Positions 11,999 to 23,141 of a stretch of 64,000 nt of DNA are shown here, one piece after another. Source of the stretch: Rhizophagus irregularis. Lineage: Eukaryota; Glomeromycota; Glomeromycetes; Glomerales; Glomeraceae. The position numbers and the translations under genes are program-made. The first letter of the stretch is position 1. The number at the start of each line of letters is the position of its first letter. The stretch covers positions 806,001-870,000 of the forward strand of contig NC_089440.1 in the NCBI RefSeq assembly GCF_026210795.1. Direction: 5' to 3'. The notes beneath the pieces are model-generated. The model was not told the DNA's origin and searched no databases. It saw only the letters and a program-made list of their open reading frames with translations.

Positions 11999-12804
11999 CT
12001 AAGTGTCAGGCACTTCAATAGGCTCAGTTATTTCAGTATTCTGAAAATTTTGACTAAGAGTAATTTTGATTTTGGCATTAGACCTAAAAAGAGAGAAATT
12101 ATTATTATTATATGATAAAGGTTGGGAATATTTCTAAGCTTGAAAATGCATACTTGTTATCAATAATTCCAGTGACAATAAAATCATGTCTATTATCATG
12201 ATACTTAACGGTTTTATTTGGACAAGTACTACCAGTACTACCTCTGTGCAATTCTTTAAGTAAACTTTTGTCCAGTGATGGAAATTCCTCATATTCACGA
12301 ACATTGATATTTATTGAGTTTTCCCCGGATAATTTTACCTACAAGTGTGAATAATGCATGATCAAACATTTCTTAAACGTACATCATTCGATAGCTGAAT
12401 ATTAAGTAATTACTTACTTTCCAAGTAACTATAAGGTACAGAGGATTTGAGTTTGATCCTCTTTGCCCTATTATCTTATATGATATTATTCCTCTTGAAT
12501 CCTGACCCGAACCAGCGGTGAATTCTCTGTGTATTAAAAATTTTATTGTCACATAAACTCTTTTATTTATTACAAAACATACAGATTATTCTTACGTTGA
12601 ATCGGAAATTTCTCCTGGGTTTATGACTGTGTCTGGTGGATTTTTTACTTCTCCAGGTGAAAAAATCTTAGGTTCAGTAAGTATCAAATTTTGATGTTTA
12701 TTTTTAATGGTAAGTGTTGCACTTATTTTAACGAGCTTATCATGAAGGTAAGCGATTAATACCATGAAGACGTTTTTGGTAGTCTGAAGTTCAACGTTAT
12801 TCAT
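11999..12804 (-). CDS. Small beta-rich protein, actinoporin/cytolysin-like (copy A), 195 aa
   Basis: Four exons on the minus strand: 12804-12596, 12526-12418, 12338-12154 and 12083-11999. All introns are GT-AG and the joined frame is open. Exon 1 gives SATLTIKNKHQNLILTEP, then a P-D-T-V-I-N-P-G stretch. Exon 2 gives SYKIIGQ and PLYLIVTWK. Exon 3 gives VKLSGENSININVREY, and exon 4 gives SNAKIKITLSQ. The order (strand rich in T/I/V, P-T-I-x-P-G turn, LYLIVTWKV, closing x-G-x-I-D-N ... A-x-I-x-V strand) recalls the cytolysin/actinoporin beta-sandwich. That is pattern recognition, not a search result. No clear signal peptide is seen. It is the most divergent of four paralogs, and its last exon is longer than the others. 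Confidence 0.6.
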
Positions 12805-12993
12805 TATTATTATTTATTTGCGTAATTCTGATATAGCTAGATTAATTTTTTTTTCACTCGGAAAAGAAGGATAGTTTTTTTTTATTCGAAAGTTATTTTT
12901 CACTCGAATTCTTGGAAGAAAAGGATGAGAAGGTCACTATTTTTTACTCAGAAGAAAGGTACATTTATATACTTATTAATCATTGTCCTAATT

Positions 12994-15154
12994 AAAACAC
13001 TAAAAGATTTGTTGGTTGCCGATCGTACTAAAATAGAAAAGCTTGATTTGAAATGTATTTATATAATCAGCAAATCAATACCAAAGATGGGGGATCAGCA
13101 TCTTAAAATGGAAATCACTCAAAAACTAATCTTATGTTAACGTTAAGTTAACGTTAACCTATCATGACATGTCAATCATTTCAAGTCATGACAATAACGT
13201 GACGCGCCACCCACCCACCCATAGGGTGATATTGCACTTATATAGAATGATCTTTCTTGCTTAAAAATTATGGGATAAAATTTTTAGCAAATCATGTCAA
13301 AACTGAATAATTTTTTTGTTAGCCAAAAATGATCAACAACCGGATGACAAATTTTAATATTATGTAAATAAACAATTTGTTTGTATTACTTATTTAAATA
13401 TAGATACATTTTTTTTTTATTTTGAACCAAAAAATAAACAATAATCAAATGGTAAATTTTCATTATCGTCGTCATTACATTATCGTTATAATTAAAGTTG
13501 CCTGCCGAAATTAGGGAGTTTTGGCATGTCAAAATTGTCAAAACTATTTTGACATGTCAAAATTGTCGAAACCTAAAAATATTACGTTTCACGTAATAAC
13601 TCGGCGTCCAATGATCGTAGAAAGATGCACCATAGCTCGTTGGAATCGTCTCATAACGACGAGTCGAATGGTGGTTAGATCGTCTTTCTACGATCACTGG
13701 ATGCCGAGATATTGAGCGAAACGTCAAAAATCGGCATTTTGTATTTTGCGCTACTGCGCCGTTTGACGTTTCGTCTATTATCTCGGCATCCAATGATCGT
13801 AGAAAGATGATTTAACCACTATTCGAATCGTCGTTATGAGACGATTCCAACGAGCTATGGTGCATCTTTCTACGATCATTGGACGCCGAGTTATTAAGTG
13901 AAACGTCAAATGGCGCAGTATCGTAAAATACAAAATGCCGATTTTTGACGTTTCGCTCAATATCTCGGCATCCAGTGATCGTAGAAAGACGATCTAACCA
14001 CCATTCGACTCGTCGTTATGAGACGATTCCAACGAGCTATGGTGCATCTTTCTACGATCATTGGATGCCGAGTTATTACGTGAAACGTAATATTTTTAGG
14101 TTTCGACAATTTTGACATGTCGAAACTATTTCGGCATTTCGGCATTTCTACAGGTTTTAGTTTCGACATTTCGACAATAGCCTGTAGAGTTTTGGCAGGC
14201 AACTTTAGTTATAATGCTATCATGAAAATTTTTTCAGGGTAGTAATTCTAAAAATGATTAACAATCGGATAATATAATTGTTGTTTTATTATAATGTTAT
14301 CATAAAATTTTTTTTTCTCAACAATTGGATGATAAAATTTAAATAAATGTTATATCAAGTAATTTTTTATTTTGAAACAAAACAATAAACAACAACCAAA
14401 TGGTAAAATTTCATTATCATTGTCTTATTAGTATTATGATGTTCAATTATCGTAATTTTTCCAGAACTAAAAATGATCAACAATCGGATAGTAGAATTGT
14501 TTTATTACAATGTAATCGTGAAAAATTTTTTTCCAGAGCCATAATTCCAAAAATGATGATAGTAAATTTTAAATGATGCTTTATCAAGTAATAAACAATC
14601 TTTCTGTATTATTATTTAAAGTTAATCACATATTCTGATATATATATTTTTTTATTTTTGAACCAAAAAATAAACAACAATCAAGATAATTAACCTTAAA
14701 ATGATTAACAAGTGAAATAACTAAGCCAAAAATGATTAACAAGCAAAATAAACCGAAAATGATCATCCTTTACCAAATGAGAAAAAAATTATGTTAATAG
14801 CTAGTTAAGAGTAATTTTCTCAATTTTTTTATAGATATGTTAAATATAATCAAAAATTTTGCAAATAAAGTGAAAGTTATGGTTTGGCTAGAAAAACCCG
14901 GCGAGCGAAGCGAGCCAAATGAAATTGCATCATCATAATAAATCACATGAATATTTAATACACAATCACATGATCTACCAGTAATTTTTCCACCAGTTAA
15001 AATTTAGAAATTCTCTTTAAATCTTAAAAACTATTTATCATAATTATGATACTGTATGGTAGTATAAATCAACTTAATTAAAAAAAAAGTCAGAATTATT
15101 ACAGTTCTAATTATACTATGACTATAGCTCCCTGCCATGTTTAATGTTAACTTG
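12994..15154. mobile_element. Composite 2.2-kb insertion in the copy A flank
   Basis: In copies B, C and D the upstream flank reads continuously from CATTGTC[CT]TAATT to CTAAATTAAGG. In copy A these two halves lie at about 12980-12993 and 15155-15167, so everything between was inserted, or was lost from the others. The insert holds the nested fold-back element (13494-14206). On both sides of it are diverged direct repeats of the type AAAATGATCAACAATCGGAT and AAATAAACAACAATCAA (13320-13460, 14250-14600, 14650-14700). I saw no transposase frame. Confidence 0.65.
13494..14206. mobile_element. Nested fold-back element, TIR AAAGTTGCCTGCC
   Basis: The outer inverted ends are AAAGTTGCCTGCC (13494-13506) and its complement (14194-14206). 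An imperfect extension into TTATAA-TTA lies on each side. Inside are three 107-bp units at 13601-13707 (+), 13783-13889 (-) and 13965-14071 (-), spaced exactly 182 bp apart. Each unit is itself bounded by inverted copies of TCGGCRTCCARTGATCGTAG. The two 75-bp linkers between units are inverse copies of each other, so the whole element is close to a giant palindrome centred near 13836. Short open frames here are by-products. It is a non-autonomous DNA element; the superfamily is not clear. Confidence 0.8.
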
Positions 15155-15327
15155 TTCTAAATTAAGGAAATCCGATATTAGGCGCAGATACAAGAAATTA
15201 AAACAAGTTTAATAACCATTTCACTATATATTACCATATTTTGCTATTTTTAAAAGCCCGATAATAAGCACCCCGGCCTGCGTTATGGAGATTTGATCAG
15301 AATTATGGGGACCTTTTGTACGGAAAT

Positions 15328-15429
15328 CACTCATTCAGGTGATCATCAAAGGTTATAAACTTAACTATTCTTACTATTTATGTCACAAGTGTATAGGTAA
15401 AAACCTTTGATGATCACCTGAGTGTGGTG
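15328..15429. mobile_element. 102-bp MITE with 8-bp target duplication (hAT-like)
   Basis: The inverted ends carry CAGGTGATCATCAAAGGTT (left) and its complement (right). The element is flanked by direct ACGGAAAT at 15320-15327 and 15430-15437. The corresponding flank of copy D has no such element. An 8-bp duplication is the hallmark of hAT transposons, and the inner palindrome is perfect over about 19 bases. Confidence 0.75.
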
Positions 15430-15476
15430 ACGGAAATTTAAATGAAGATGTACAATAAACATCAATTATCCACTTC

Positions 15477-15487
15477 TATAAATAAGG
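15477..15487 (+). promoter_or_regulatory. TATA box in unit A (TATAAATAAGG)
   Basis: A conserved TATA box, followed in all four units by ACTTTCATTTTTCAACCTTACA and TTCCGAAA. It faces away from the minus-strand gene. No open frame follows. Confidence 0.5.
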
Positions 15488-16004
15488 AAGATCACTTTCA
15501 TTTTTCAACCTTACATGGCTCTTCCGAAAATATGATAACCATGTTCACTATTCCTTTCTTAGTTAGATTTGTTTGAAGAATTCAAAGCCATTAAACATTA
15601 AGTGCTAAATTTCACAATAACGTGTAAATTATAGACCCGGATGGAAATTTAAATAAAGTGTAATGAAAGTAAATTACCAATCGGAATTAATTTAACAGCT
15701 AAAAGTGAAATAGGGGAAAAATTGGGAGAAAATAGAAAGAATGAAAAAAAAAAGAATAGTTATGTTTGATATCTTTTCTCAGAAGGAAATTGGAAAAACA
15801 TCTCGATCAATAAGATTAATGAGCATAACAGTTTTTTTTTTTTTTTTGAGCAAGATGGTATTCCTTCCTTCATTAAAAAATTTACGTAAGACCACAAATA
15901 TACAATAATAAAAACCAATTAAAAAGCGACTTTAAAACATTCGAATCAATTTCAAAATTCCTATTTAAAATTTGCACCATTATTTGCACATAAAAAATAT
16001 GGTA

Positions 16005-16526
16005 TCCGGACTTTTCGCCGAAGTCCATTTCACCAAAACCTATTTCGCCGAAGCAATTTTGCCTCACCAAAGTGCCATTTCGTCGAAATACCATTTCCCG
16101 AATAGTCATTTTACTGAATGGCCATTTTGCAGAAGGACATTTTACCGAAGCCATTTCGGCGAAGGGATATTCCGAAGATATGGAATTTTTAATTTTCCTT
16201 TTCTTTTATTGAAGGTAAACAAATCATTTACACATTATATTAAGTCACGTTTGTCTATTTTTTTTTAATTAAAGATAACTAGTTTTATTAGACAAATTTA
16301 ATGTACTCATCAATTTTCCAAAACAAGTAAAAATAAAATAGTTTAAAGAAAATTTGTTCTTTGAACATTTTTTATTTTTTTTGTATCGAATTGTTAAATA
16401 TTTTCGGTAAAATACCTTTGATAGAATGGATGATTCGGGGAAAAGGGTTCGGCGAAATGTCTATTTGAAGAAATGTCATTTGACGAAATAGTCCTTCGAC
16501 GAAATGGCTTTGGCGTAACGGATTTC
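16005..16526. mobile_element. Fold-back element with TTTCGCCGAA-type arms (FB1)
   Basis: The left arm (16005-16170) is a run of degenerate units such as CATTTCGCCGAAG and CATTTCACCGAAT. The right arm (about 16400-16526) carries the same units in inverse (CTTCGACGAAATGG). The ends TCCGGACTTTTCGCCG and its inverse are imperfect. The interior is AT-rich and non-coding. It is a non-autonomous element with tandemly repeated arms. Confidence 0.7.
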
Positions 16527-17754
16527 TCCAAATATAATTATTCTTTTTTTTTTCAAGCATAGATTTACTTTTGTTTTTTATTATTATAATTCCAATTGAA
16601 TATTATTTTTAAAATTGTATAAGATCCAATAAGGTTCAAAGTTTTTTTGTAGCATTTTTTATACTGCATACTGACTGTAATTACAGTACGTGATGGAATT
16701 ATTAATTTTGAATATATTGTTATCAAGTTAAAGTGTAGACATATACAGTAAAACCATTTTATGAATATCGTAGTGAATTTAACCGAGTCAATCATGCTCC
16801 ATCATTTATATATAATAATTTGAATAAAATTTTTAAAATAAATGAACGATTGACGCATAATTTTTTTTACGTCATTGTATAGTTGGAGACACAACAAATC
16901 ATCAAGTTGTTTCAAATTGAGATTTTAAAAAATCACATGATATATATAACACTAATTTGCGATTGGTTAAAAATCAAACCATATTGGGAAATGTTTTACT
17001 TTATTAATCATCAATATTTTCAAAAATAAAATCTGGAACAAATCGTTCACAGCTTTTTTTCTTTTTTTAGCTATTTTTTGACAGTGTTGTGCTTGTCTCT
17101 TTAGTCATGCCATAAGAAAAAATTCTATGATCTACATTACCTCTCAACCAGTCATAGTTCTGGCTTAAATTATAGAATTTTGTCAAATTCTGGCCAAAAT
17201 TAGATGTTTCAAATCCTACCGTTTATTAAGAAAATACCGAACTTTACAGGCTAATAACTTTTGATCTAGATTACCAATCAGGATAATCTCAACGTCATTT
17301 TGTAGTTTAAGTTAGTAACAATTAAACTATGTTGAGTTATTTTAAATATATGCATCCAAAATATTTTTATTAAATTTCTAATTGGACAATTTTATTTGAT
17401 GAATTGTTGTGTCCCAAACCGTAGATCTTTGTATAAATAAAAAAGAATGGAATATCTAAAGAGCTCCTTTTGTGCTAAAAGAAATATGTATTTTCTAACT
17501 TATGATTGAGATCGACTGTCATGATTAATTACATGTTCGCTTACATGTGATCTATTTCACGCAATCAAATTTGAGCTGAGCTTTTACTCGATTAAATAAA
17601 TTTTAATTTTAACCTTTTTTTTGAAGGAAAATCTCATGATGAAAATTATCCTTTATAGGATGATGAACATTACACTACCTTAAAAGAATCTAGTCGCAAT
17701 GGGTGCATTATTGTGTAAAAGTTTCCATGTGCATTGTAAATTTGTAATGGTTAC
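16527..17754. other. AT-rich intergenic region
   Basis: No gene or clear repeat recognised between the two fold-back elements. Confidence 0.4.
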
Positions 17755-18164
17755 GGTACGTTTCGCCTAAGTCCATTTCGCCGGAGGCCTTTTCGAAGCA
17801 ATTTCATCGAAAGGATGGGACATTTCGTTGAATGGAAATTTCGTTGAATGGACATTTGCTAAATCCTTTTTTTCCGAATCATCCATTTCACCGAAATCTA
17901 CCTCACCGAATAGGACATTCCGCCAAAAATGTTAGCGATTTAATACCCAATTTTTTATTAATAAATGTTAAACTATAAACCGAAATAAACATTATCAACA
18001 ATGTTTTTTGTAAAAAAATTTTCGTAAATGGATATTTTGGAAAAATATAATTTGAAATTTTGGTGAAATGGCTTCGGCAAAAAGTCCTTCGGCGAAATGT
18101 CCATTCGGTGAAATGTCTATTCGATGAAATGTTGCTTCGGTGAAATGTCCTTCGGCGAAATATA
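17755..18164. mobile_element. Fold-back element with TTTCGCCGAA-type arms (FB2)
   Basis: A second member of the FB1 family. The left arm is 17755-17930 (TTTCGCCTAAGTCCATTTCG and following units). The right arm, about 18060-18164, is inverse (TCCTTCGGCGAAATG repeats). The interior of about 130 bp is AT-rich. Confidence 0.7.
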
Positions 18165-19306
18165 CTTCTGATCAGTATTTGTCAAATTAATGGTTTCTTT
18201 TGGTAGATCACGTAGAGAATACTAGGATCAGCCCACAAAATTACTAAGTAGTGAATACTGACCGTTTAGGTTTAAAAAATACGCAAATGCAGTATAAAAA
18301 TTCAACTTGTTATAAGGTTTAGAACATATTGCTTGTGTAAAATTTATACCGCGTTCTTTTTGTACGTAATAATAGAATTGCGATGAGATTATTTTTTAAA
18401 ATTATTTTTTATTTGTCATAGTTAATAGTATAATTAAACAATCAATGTTCTTTTTCTTTCTTTAAACTAATATGAATACATGTATTTCGAATAAGAATAA
18501 ACCAAATATAATACATGATTACCTTTTCTTTCCTTCCCTCTATTGCCAGTAATTAGTAATTTTTATTGTAAATTTTTTCTAATACTAGTAGATTTTTACT
18601 TTTTTTTATTCCTTCTTACTTTTTAGTGTTAATAAAATTTAATTTTTACATAAAAATCTAGTCACGTTAAGACAACCTGGATTGTGCATCGTGATTCGTT
18701 CATTAGCGAACATTTTTCATTTTTTTTTCAAAGGATTAATATAATATATAGGAGACAGATTACGAAAAGTTAATTCAAATGATAATAATAAATGAAATAA
18801 TTTTATTAGGTTTTTTTTTTATAAAAATTAAATTTATGATGATGAAAGCTTAATAACCAACGACTTTAACTTTATGTTTGTTTCAATTCAAAATGATTAA
18901 AAGTTAAATTTAACCTCACAAGTGAATGCAAGCTAGTATTCTTGATATAAAAATTATTTTATTTTAACAACTTAAGTATACTATATATATTTATCGTTCA
19001 GCTCAATAGGCCGATATTCTTATTAGGCATAACAATAATACATGATTGATATAATAAAGTGGAGTAAAAAAATGTTATGAGTGAATATTTTATAGGAAAA
19101 GCTTAAATAAAGCTTTATAAAGTGGATTAAAAATAGCATAAAAATGAAAGCTTATTTATGATGTTATAATTAATGCATGATCAAAAACGCCAAACTTTTA
19201 TTGGATGTGGGATGTGGGGCTGTATCGGTCCTGTGACCGACATAGCTACTCCCCCATCCAATATATATACTGTCTGTACATATATGTTGCATAATTAAAC
19301 AAATGT
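18165..19306. other. 3' flank of tandem unit B
   Basis: No gene. From about 18360 onward the sequence is a diverged version of the 3' flanks at 21320-22050 and 24250-25170 (TGAAATTATTTTTTAAATTT, then AAGCTTAATA-ACAACAGCTT-like). It therefore belongs to the tandem-duplicated unit. Confidence 0.55.
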
Positions 19307-20125
19307 TTAATAACCTCGTAATAATTGTTGATCAAAACTAACTTTGATTGTTGCGTTAGACCTAAAATAAACAGAAATTATTATATTAGATAAAGGTTGG
19401 AAAATGGAAATACTTTTAAGGTTTATACATACATATTATCAATTGTTCCTCTGGCAATAAAAAAAGAACTGTCATCATCCCACTTAGCAGTTCCACCTGG
19501 ATAAATCCTATTTTCTTTTTTATGCAACTCCTTGAATAAAAAATATTTTTCTTCAGGGGTCTTATTTTCGAGTGGTGGTGATTGATAATCACGTACATTA
19601 ATACATATTGAATTTTCCCCAGCTATTAATTTTACCTATAAGTGCGAATAATAATCAAATATTGCTTAAACGGCTTAAACGTACAGTACATATTCAATAT
19701 AATAACTAAAAGCAATAAAAAATTACTTACTTTCCATGTAACTATAAGGTATAGAGGGTCCCAATTTGGTCCGGTTTGGCCAATTATCTTATATGATATC
19801 ATTCCTTGCGAAGTGAACCTTCCAAGTTTAGAGACGAATTTTCTATATTAATAAAAAGTTTATTACCATATGCATACTTATTTTTTACTACAAAAACCTA
19901 CAGTTATACTTACGATGAATTCGGTGTTTGTCCTGGGGTAATGGTTGGATTCAGTGGATTATTCATTTCTCCAGGTGCGAAGACATCAGGATCAGTAAGT
20001 TTCATCTCTTGATGATTGTTACTAATGGTAACTGTTGCCATTGTTTTAAAACCTACGAATCTTCTTACAAAATGCTGCATATAGAGCAACAATATTTTAG
20101 CATGTGCAATAGTAGCAACCTCCAT
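19307..20125 (-). CDS. Small beta-rich protein, actinoporin/cytolysin-like (copy B), 193 aa
   Basis: Exons on the minus strand: 20125-19914, 19842-19731, 19635-19433 and 19361-19307. Introns are GT-AG with the same phases as copies A and D (2, 0, 2). Exon 1 carries MATVTISNNHQEMKLTDP and PLNPTITPGQT. Exon 2 carries SYKIIGQTGPNWDPLYLIV. Exon 3 starts VKLIAGENSICINVRDY and ends GGTAKWDD ... ARGTIDN. Exon 4 carries the closing strand SNATIKVSFD. The first ATG at 20125 is used, but an internal Met (MQHFV) lines up better with copy D and may be the real start. The pattern fits an actinoporin/cytolysin fold only at motif level. Membrane binding or pore formation is possible but unproven. Confidence 0.65.
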
Positions 20126-22051
20126 TTTTGTTATTTTAATCTGTGATTTTCTAAGTTCCGTCAGAGAGAAGGATACTTTTTTTTTACTCGAAGAGAATGA
20201 TTTTTTTTTTACTTGGAAAAAAAGGATATATATTTATAATTATTAATCATTGTCTTAATTCTAAATTAAGGAATTCCGATATTAGGCGCAGATAAAAGAA
20301 ATTAAAACAAGTTTAATAACCATTTCACAATATCTTACCGTACTTTGCTATTATTAATAAGATACACTTACATCAATTACATTTTTTTTTTCATTTCTAT
20401 AAATAGGGGAGATGTACAGCACTTTCATTTTTCAACCTTACACAGCTACTTCCGAAATATGGTAATCATCTTGCTATTCCTTTTTTAGATAAGTTCTGCT
20501 TTAAGAATGTAAAACCATTAAACAATAGCCGCCGCATTTTGTAAACTATAGCTCCGAATGGAAATTTAAAGAAAGTGTGGCGGAAGCAAACTTAAACCAA
20601 AATTGTTTAATTTAATAGCTAACAATGAGATAAAGGAAAAAAGAATGAAAGAAAAGTATGATTATTTTTTGGTGAGTATCTTTTCTAAGATAAGCTGAAA
20701 ATTATCTCAATAAGATTAATGAACATATTAATTTTCCTGAATAATAAATTTTTTACCTTATGGGATTTGTAGCATGCTCGATCATTGACAGGAATTTAAT
20801 CGATTAATTATTAATATATAAAGTAGTTATTGTCTATATTGTATATAATAATAATTAAATAAATTTTTATGTTAGAATAAATGAATGAATGGCACGTTCA
20901 TCCGTTCACGTCCCTTGTAACATAGGTTTGTAATTTAAATATAATTTATTTCTTTCACGTAATTGTAGATCTTTGTCTAAATTTTGTGGCTGAAAAAAAG
21001 GAGAATGAAACATTTTAAGATCCTCTTTTTTGTTAAAAGAAATAGGAAATACTACAATTTAAATATATTAACCGATTTAAGTAAACATTCGACTCAAGAT
21101 TATGGTAAGATCGTGTGATGATCATCATTTACATGTGATCTATTAAACGTGATCATAGTTTATTAGTATATTTGAACACAATTACTAGATAGTTAACACT
21201 GACCACCGTTTAGGTTAAAAAAATGCGGCCAAAGTCAGTATAATGTAAAATTTAGAACATGATATTGCTTGTTTAAAACATTTATGATGTGATAAAACCA
21301 AATGAAATAGTTGAAGATCTTGCGTAATAATATAATTGCCATGAAATTATTTTTTAAATTTATTTTATCATAGACTCGTTTAAGAATATTTTTTTTTATA
21401 TATATTTATTTCCGGGAATTAGTTAATAAAATTACCATTTATTACATACCATTATACCATAGAACCGATCAATAATTACTACACTTCTATTATAATACGT
21501 CTAGTACAATTTGATCACTCCTATTTTCCATATGTTGTTTTTTTATAATTTGAATTTTCTTTTCATTGTAAATGTTTAATAAATTTATTTTGAACAAGAA
21601 TGAATCTAAATACGATATTGGTCAATGACTGCCTACCCTCTTAGTTAGCAATTATTACTTTTTATTTTAACTTTTTTATCCTTTTTTACTTTTTAGCGTT
21701 AGTAAAATTAAATTTTGCATACAAGTCGATCGTGCAATGATTATGATTTATTCATTAGCGAACTTTTATTTTCTTCAAAGAATTATATATAGGAAACAGA
21801 GATTTCATAAATTACAAAAAAATGATAATAATCAAATACTTAATTTTTATTGGAAATTCGTTTTTTTATAAAACTATATTTATGGATGATGAAAGCTTAA
21901 TAAACAACAGCTTGACGTTATGGTTCACTTCAAAATAATAAAGGTTAAATTAACCTTACTAGTGAAGCTTAACTTTTATACTATACATATATGTTGAAAC
22001 TTAAAAATAAATAATAATCAACCATCCATTAAAACATATTTGGGGTAATAG
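20126..22051. other. Upstream region of copy B and 3' flank of copy C
   Basis: No open reading frame of note. 20126-21370 is nearly identical to 22858-24310, so this is part of a tandem segmental duplication. It includes a conserved TATA box at 20398. 21380-22051 is nearly identical to 24300-25170. Confidence 0.6.
20398..20409 (+). promoter_or_regulatory. TATA box in unit B (TATAAATAGGGG)
   Basis: A textbook TATA box 273 bp upstream of the copy B start, pointing to the right. The conserved downstream stretch (CTTTCATTTTTCAACCTTAC) would fit a transcription start about 25-30 bases later. The complement, read leftward, could also serve copy B, so the direction is open. Confidence 0.55.
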
Positions 22052-22857
22052 CTAATTTTTTTGATCAAAACTAACTTTGATTGTTGCGTCAGACCTAAAA
22101 TAAACAGAAATTATTATATTAGATAAAGGTTGGAAATACTTTTAAGGTTTATACAATAACACATGCATACATATTATCAATTGTTCCTTTGACAATAAAG
22201 ATAGATCCGTCATCTTCCCACATAGCAGTTCCACCTGGATAAATCCTATTTTCTTTTTTATGCAACTCCTTGAATAAATAATATTTTTCTTCAGAGGTCT
22301 TATTTTCGAGTGGTGGTGATTGATATTCACGTACATTAATACATATTGAATTTTCCCCAGCTATTAATTTTACCTATAAGTGCGAATAATAATCAAATAT
22401 TGCTTAAACGGCTTAAACGTACATATTCAATATAATAACTAAAAGCAATAAAAAATTACTTACTTTCCATGTAACTATAAGGTATAGAGGGTCCCAATTT
22501 GGTCCGGTTTGGCCAATTATCTTATATGATATCATTCCTTGCGAAGTGAACCTTCCAAGTTTAGAGACGAATTTTTTATATTAATAAAAAGTTTATTACC
22601 ATATGCATACTATTTTTTACTACAAAAACCTACAGTTATACTTACGATGAATTCGGTGTTTGTCCTGGGGTAATGGTTGGATTCAGTGGATTATTCATTT
22701 CTCCAGGTGCGAAGACATCAGGATCAGTAAGTTTCATCTCTTGATGATTGTTACTAATGGTAACTGTTGTCATTGTTTTAAAACCTACGAATCTTCTTAC
22801 AAAATGCTGCATATAGAGCAGCAATATTTTAGCATGTGCAATAGTAGCAACCTCCAT
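22052..22857 (-). CDS. Small beta-rich protein, copy C, splice acceptor of intron 1 lost
   Basis: Exons predicted by alignment to copy B: 22857-22646, 22575-22464, 22373-22171 and 22094-22052. Together they would give 189 aa. It is almost identical to copy B in exon 1 (one visible change, A to T before the TVTISNN motif). The 3' splice site of intron 1 is altered. Copy B reads AATATAG before the exon, whereas copy C reads AATATAA, a C-to-T change on the plus strand at 22576. Retaining the intron gives TCG then TAA at once. The gene may be dead or may use another AG. The last exon is shortened to SDATIKVSFDQKN, as in copy D. Confidence 0.55.
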
Positions 22858-23129
22858 TTTTGTTATTTTAATCTGTGATTTTCTAAGTTCCGTCAGAGAG
22901 AAGGATACTTTTTTTTTACTCGAAGAGAATGATTTTTTTTTTACTTAGAAAAAAAGGATATATATTTATAATTATTAATCATTGTCTTAATTCTAAATTA
23001 AGGAATTCCGATATTAGGCGCAGAAAAAAGAAATTAAAACAAGTTTAATAACCATTTCACAATATATTACCGTACTTTGCTATTATTAATAAGATACACT
23101 TACATCAATTACATTTTTTTTTTCATTTC

Positions 23130-23141
23130 TATAAATAGGGG
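23130..23141 (+). promoter_or_regulatory. TATA box in unit C (TATAAATAGGGG)
   Basis: Same element and same downstream block as in unit B, at an equivalent distance from the copy C start. Confidence 0.55.

Noticed and set aside
13521-14202. Several 60-81-codon frames with MIVERCTIARWNRLITT
   Set aside because: They are the same inverted 107-bp unit read in different copies and orientations of the fold-back element.
14888-14912. GC-rich GGCGAGCGAAGCGAGCC as a tRNA or hairpin gene
   Set aside because: It is only a short inverted motif with no tRNA arms or conserved T-loop nearby.
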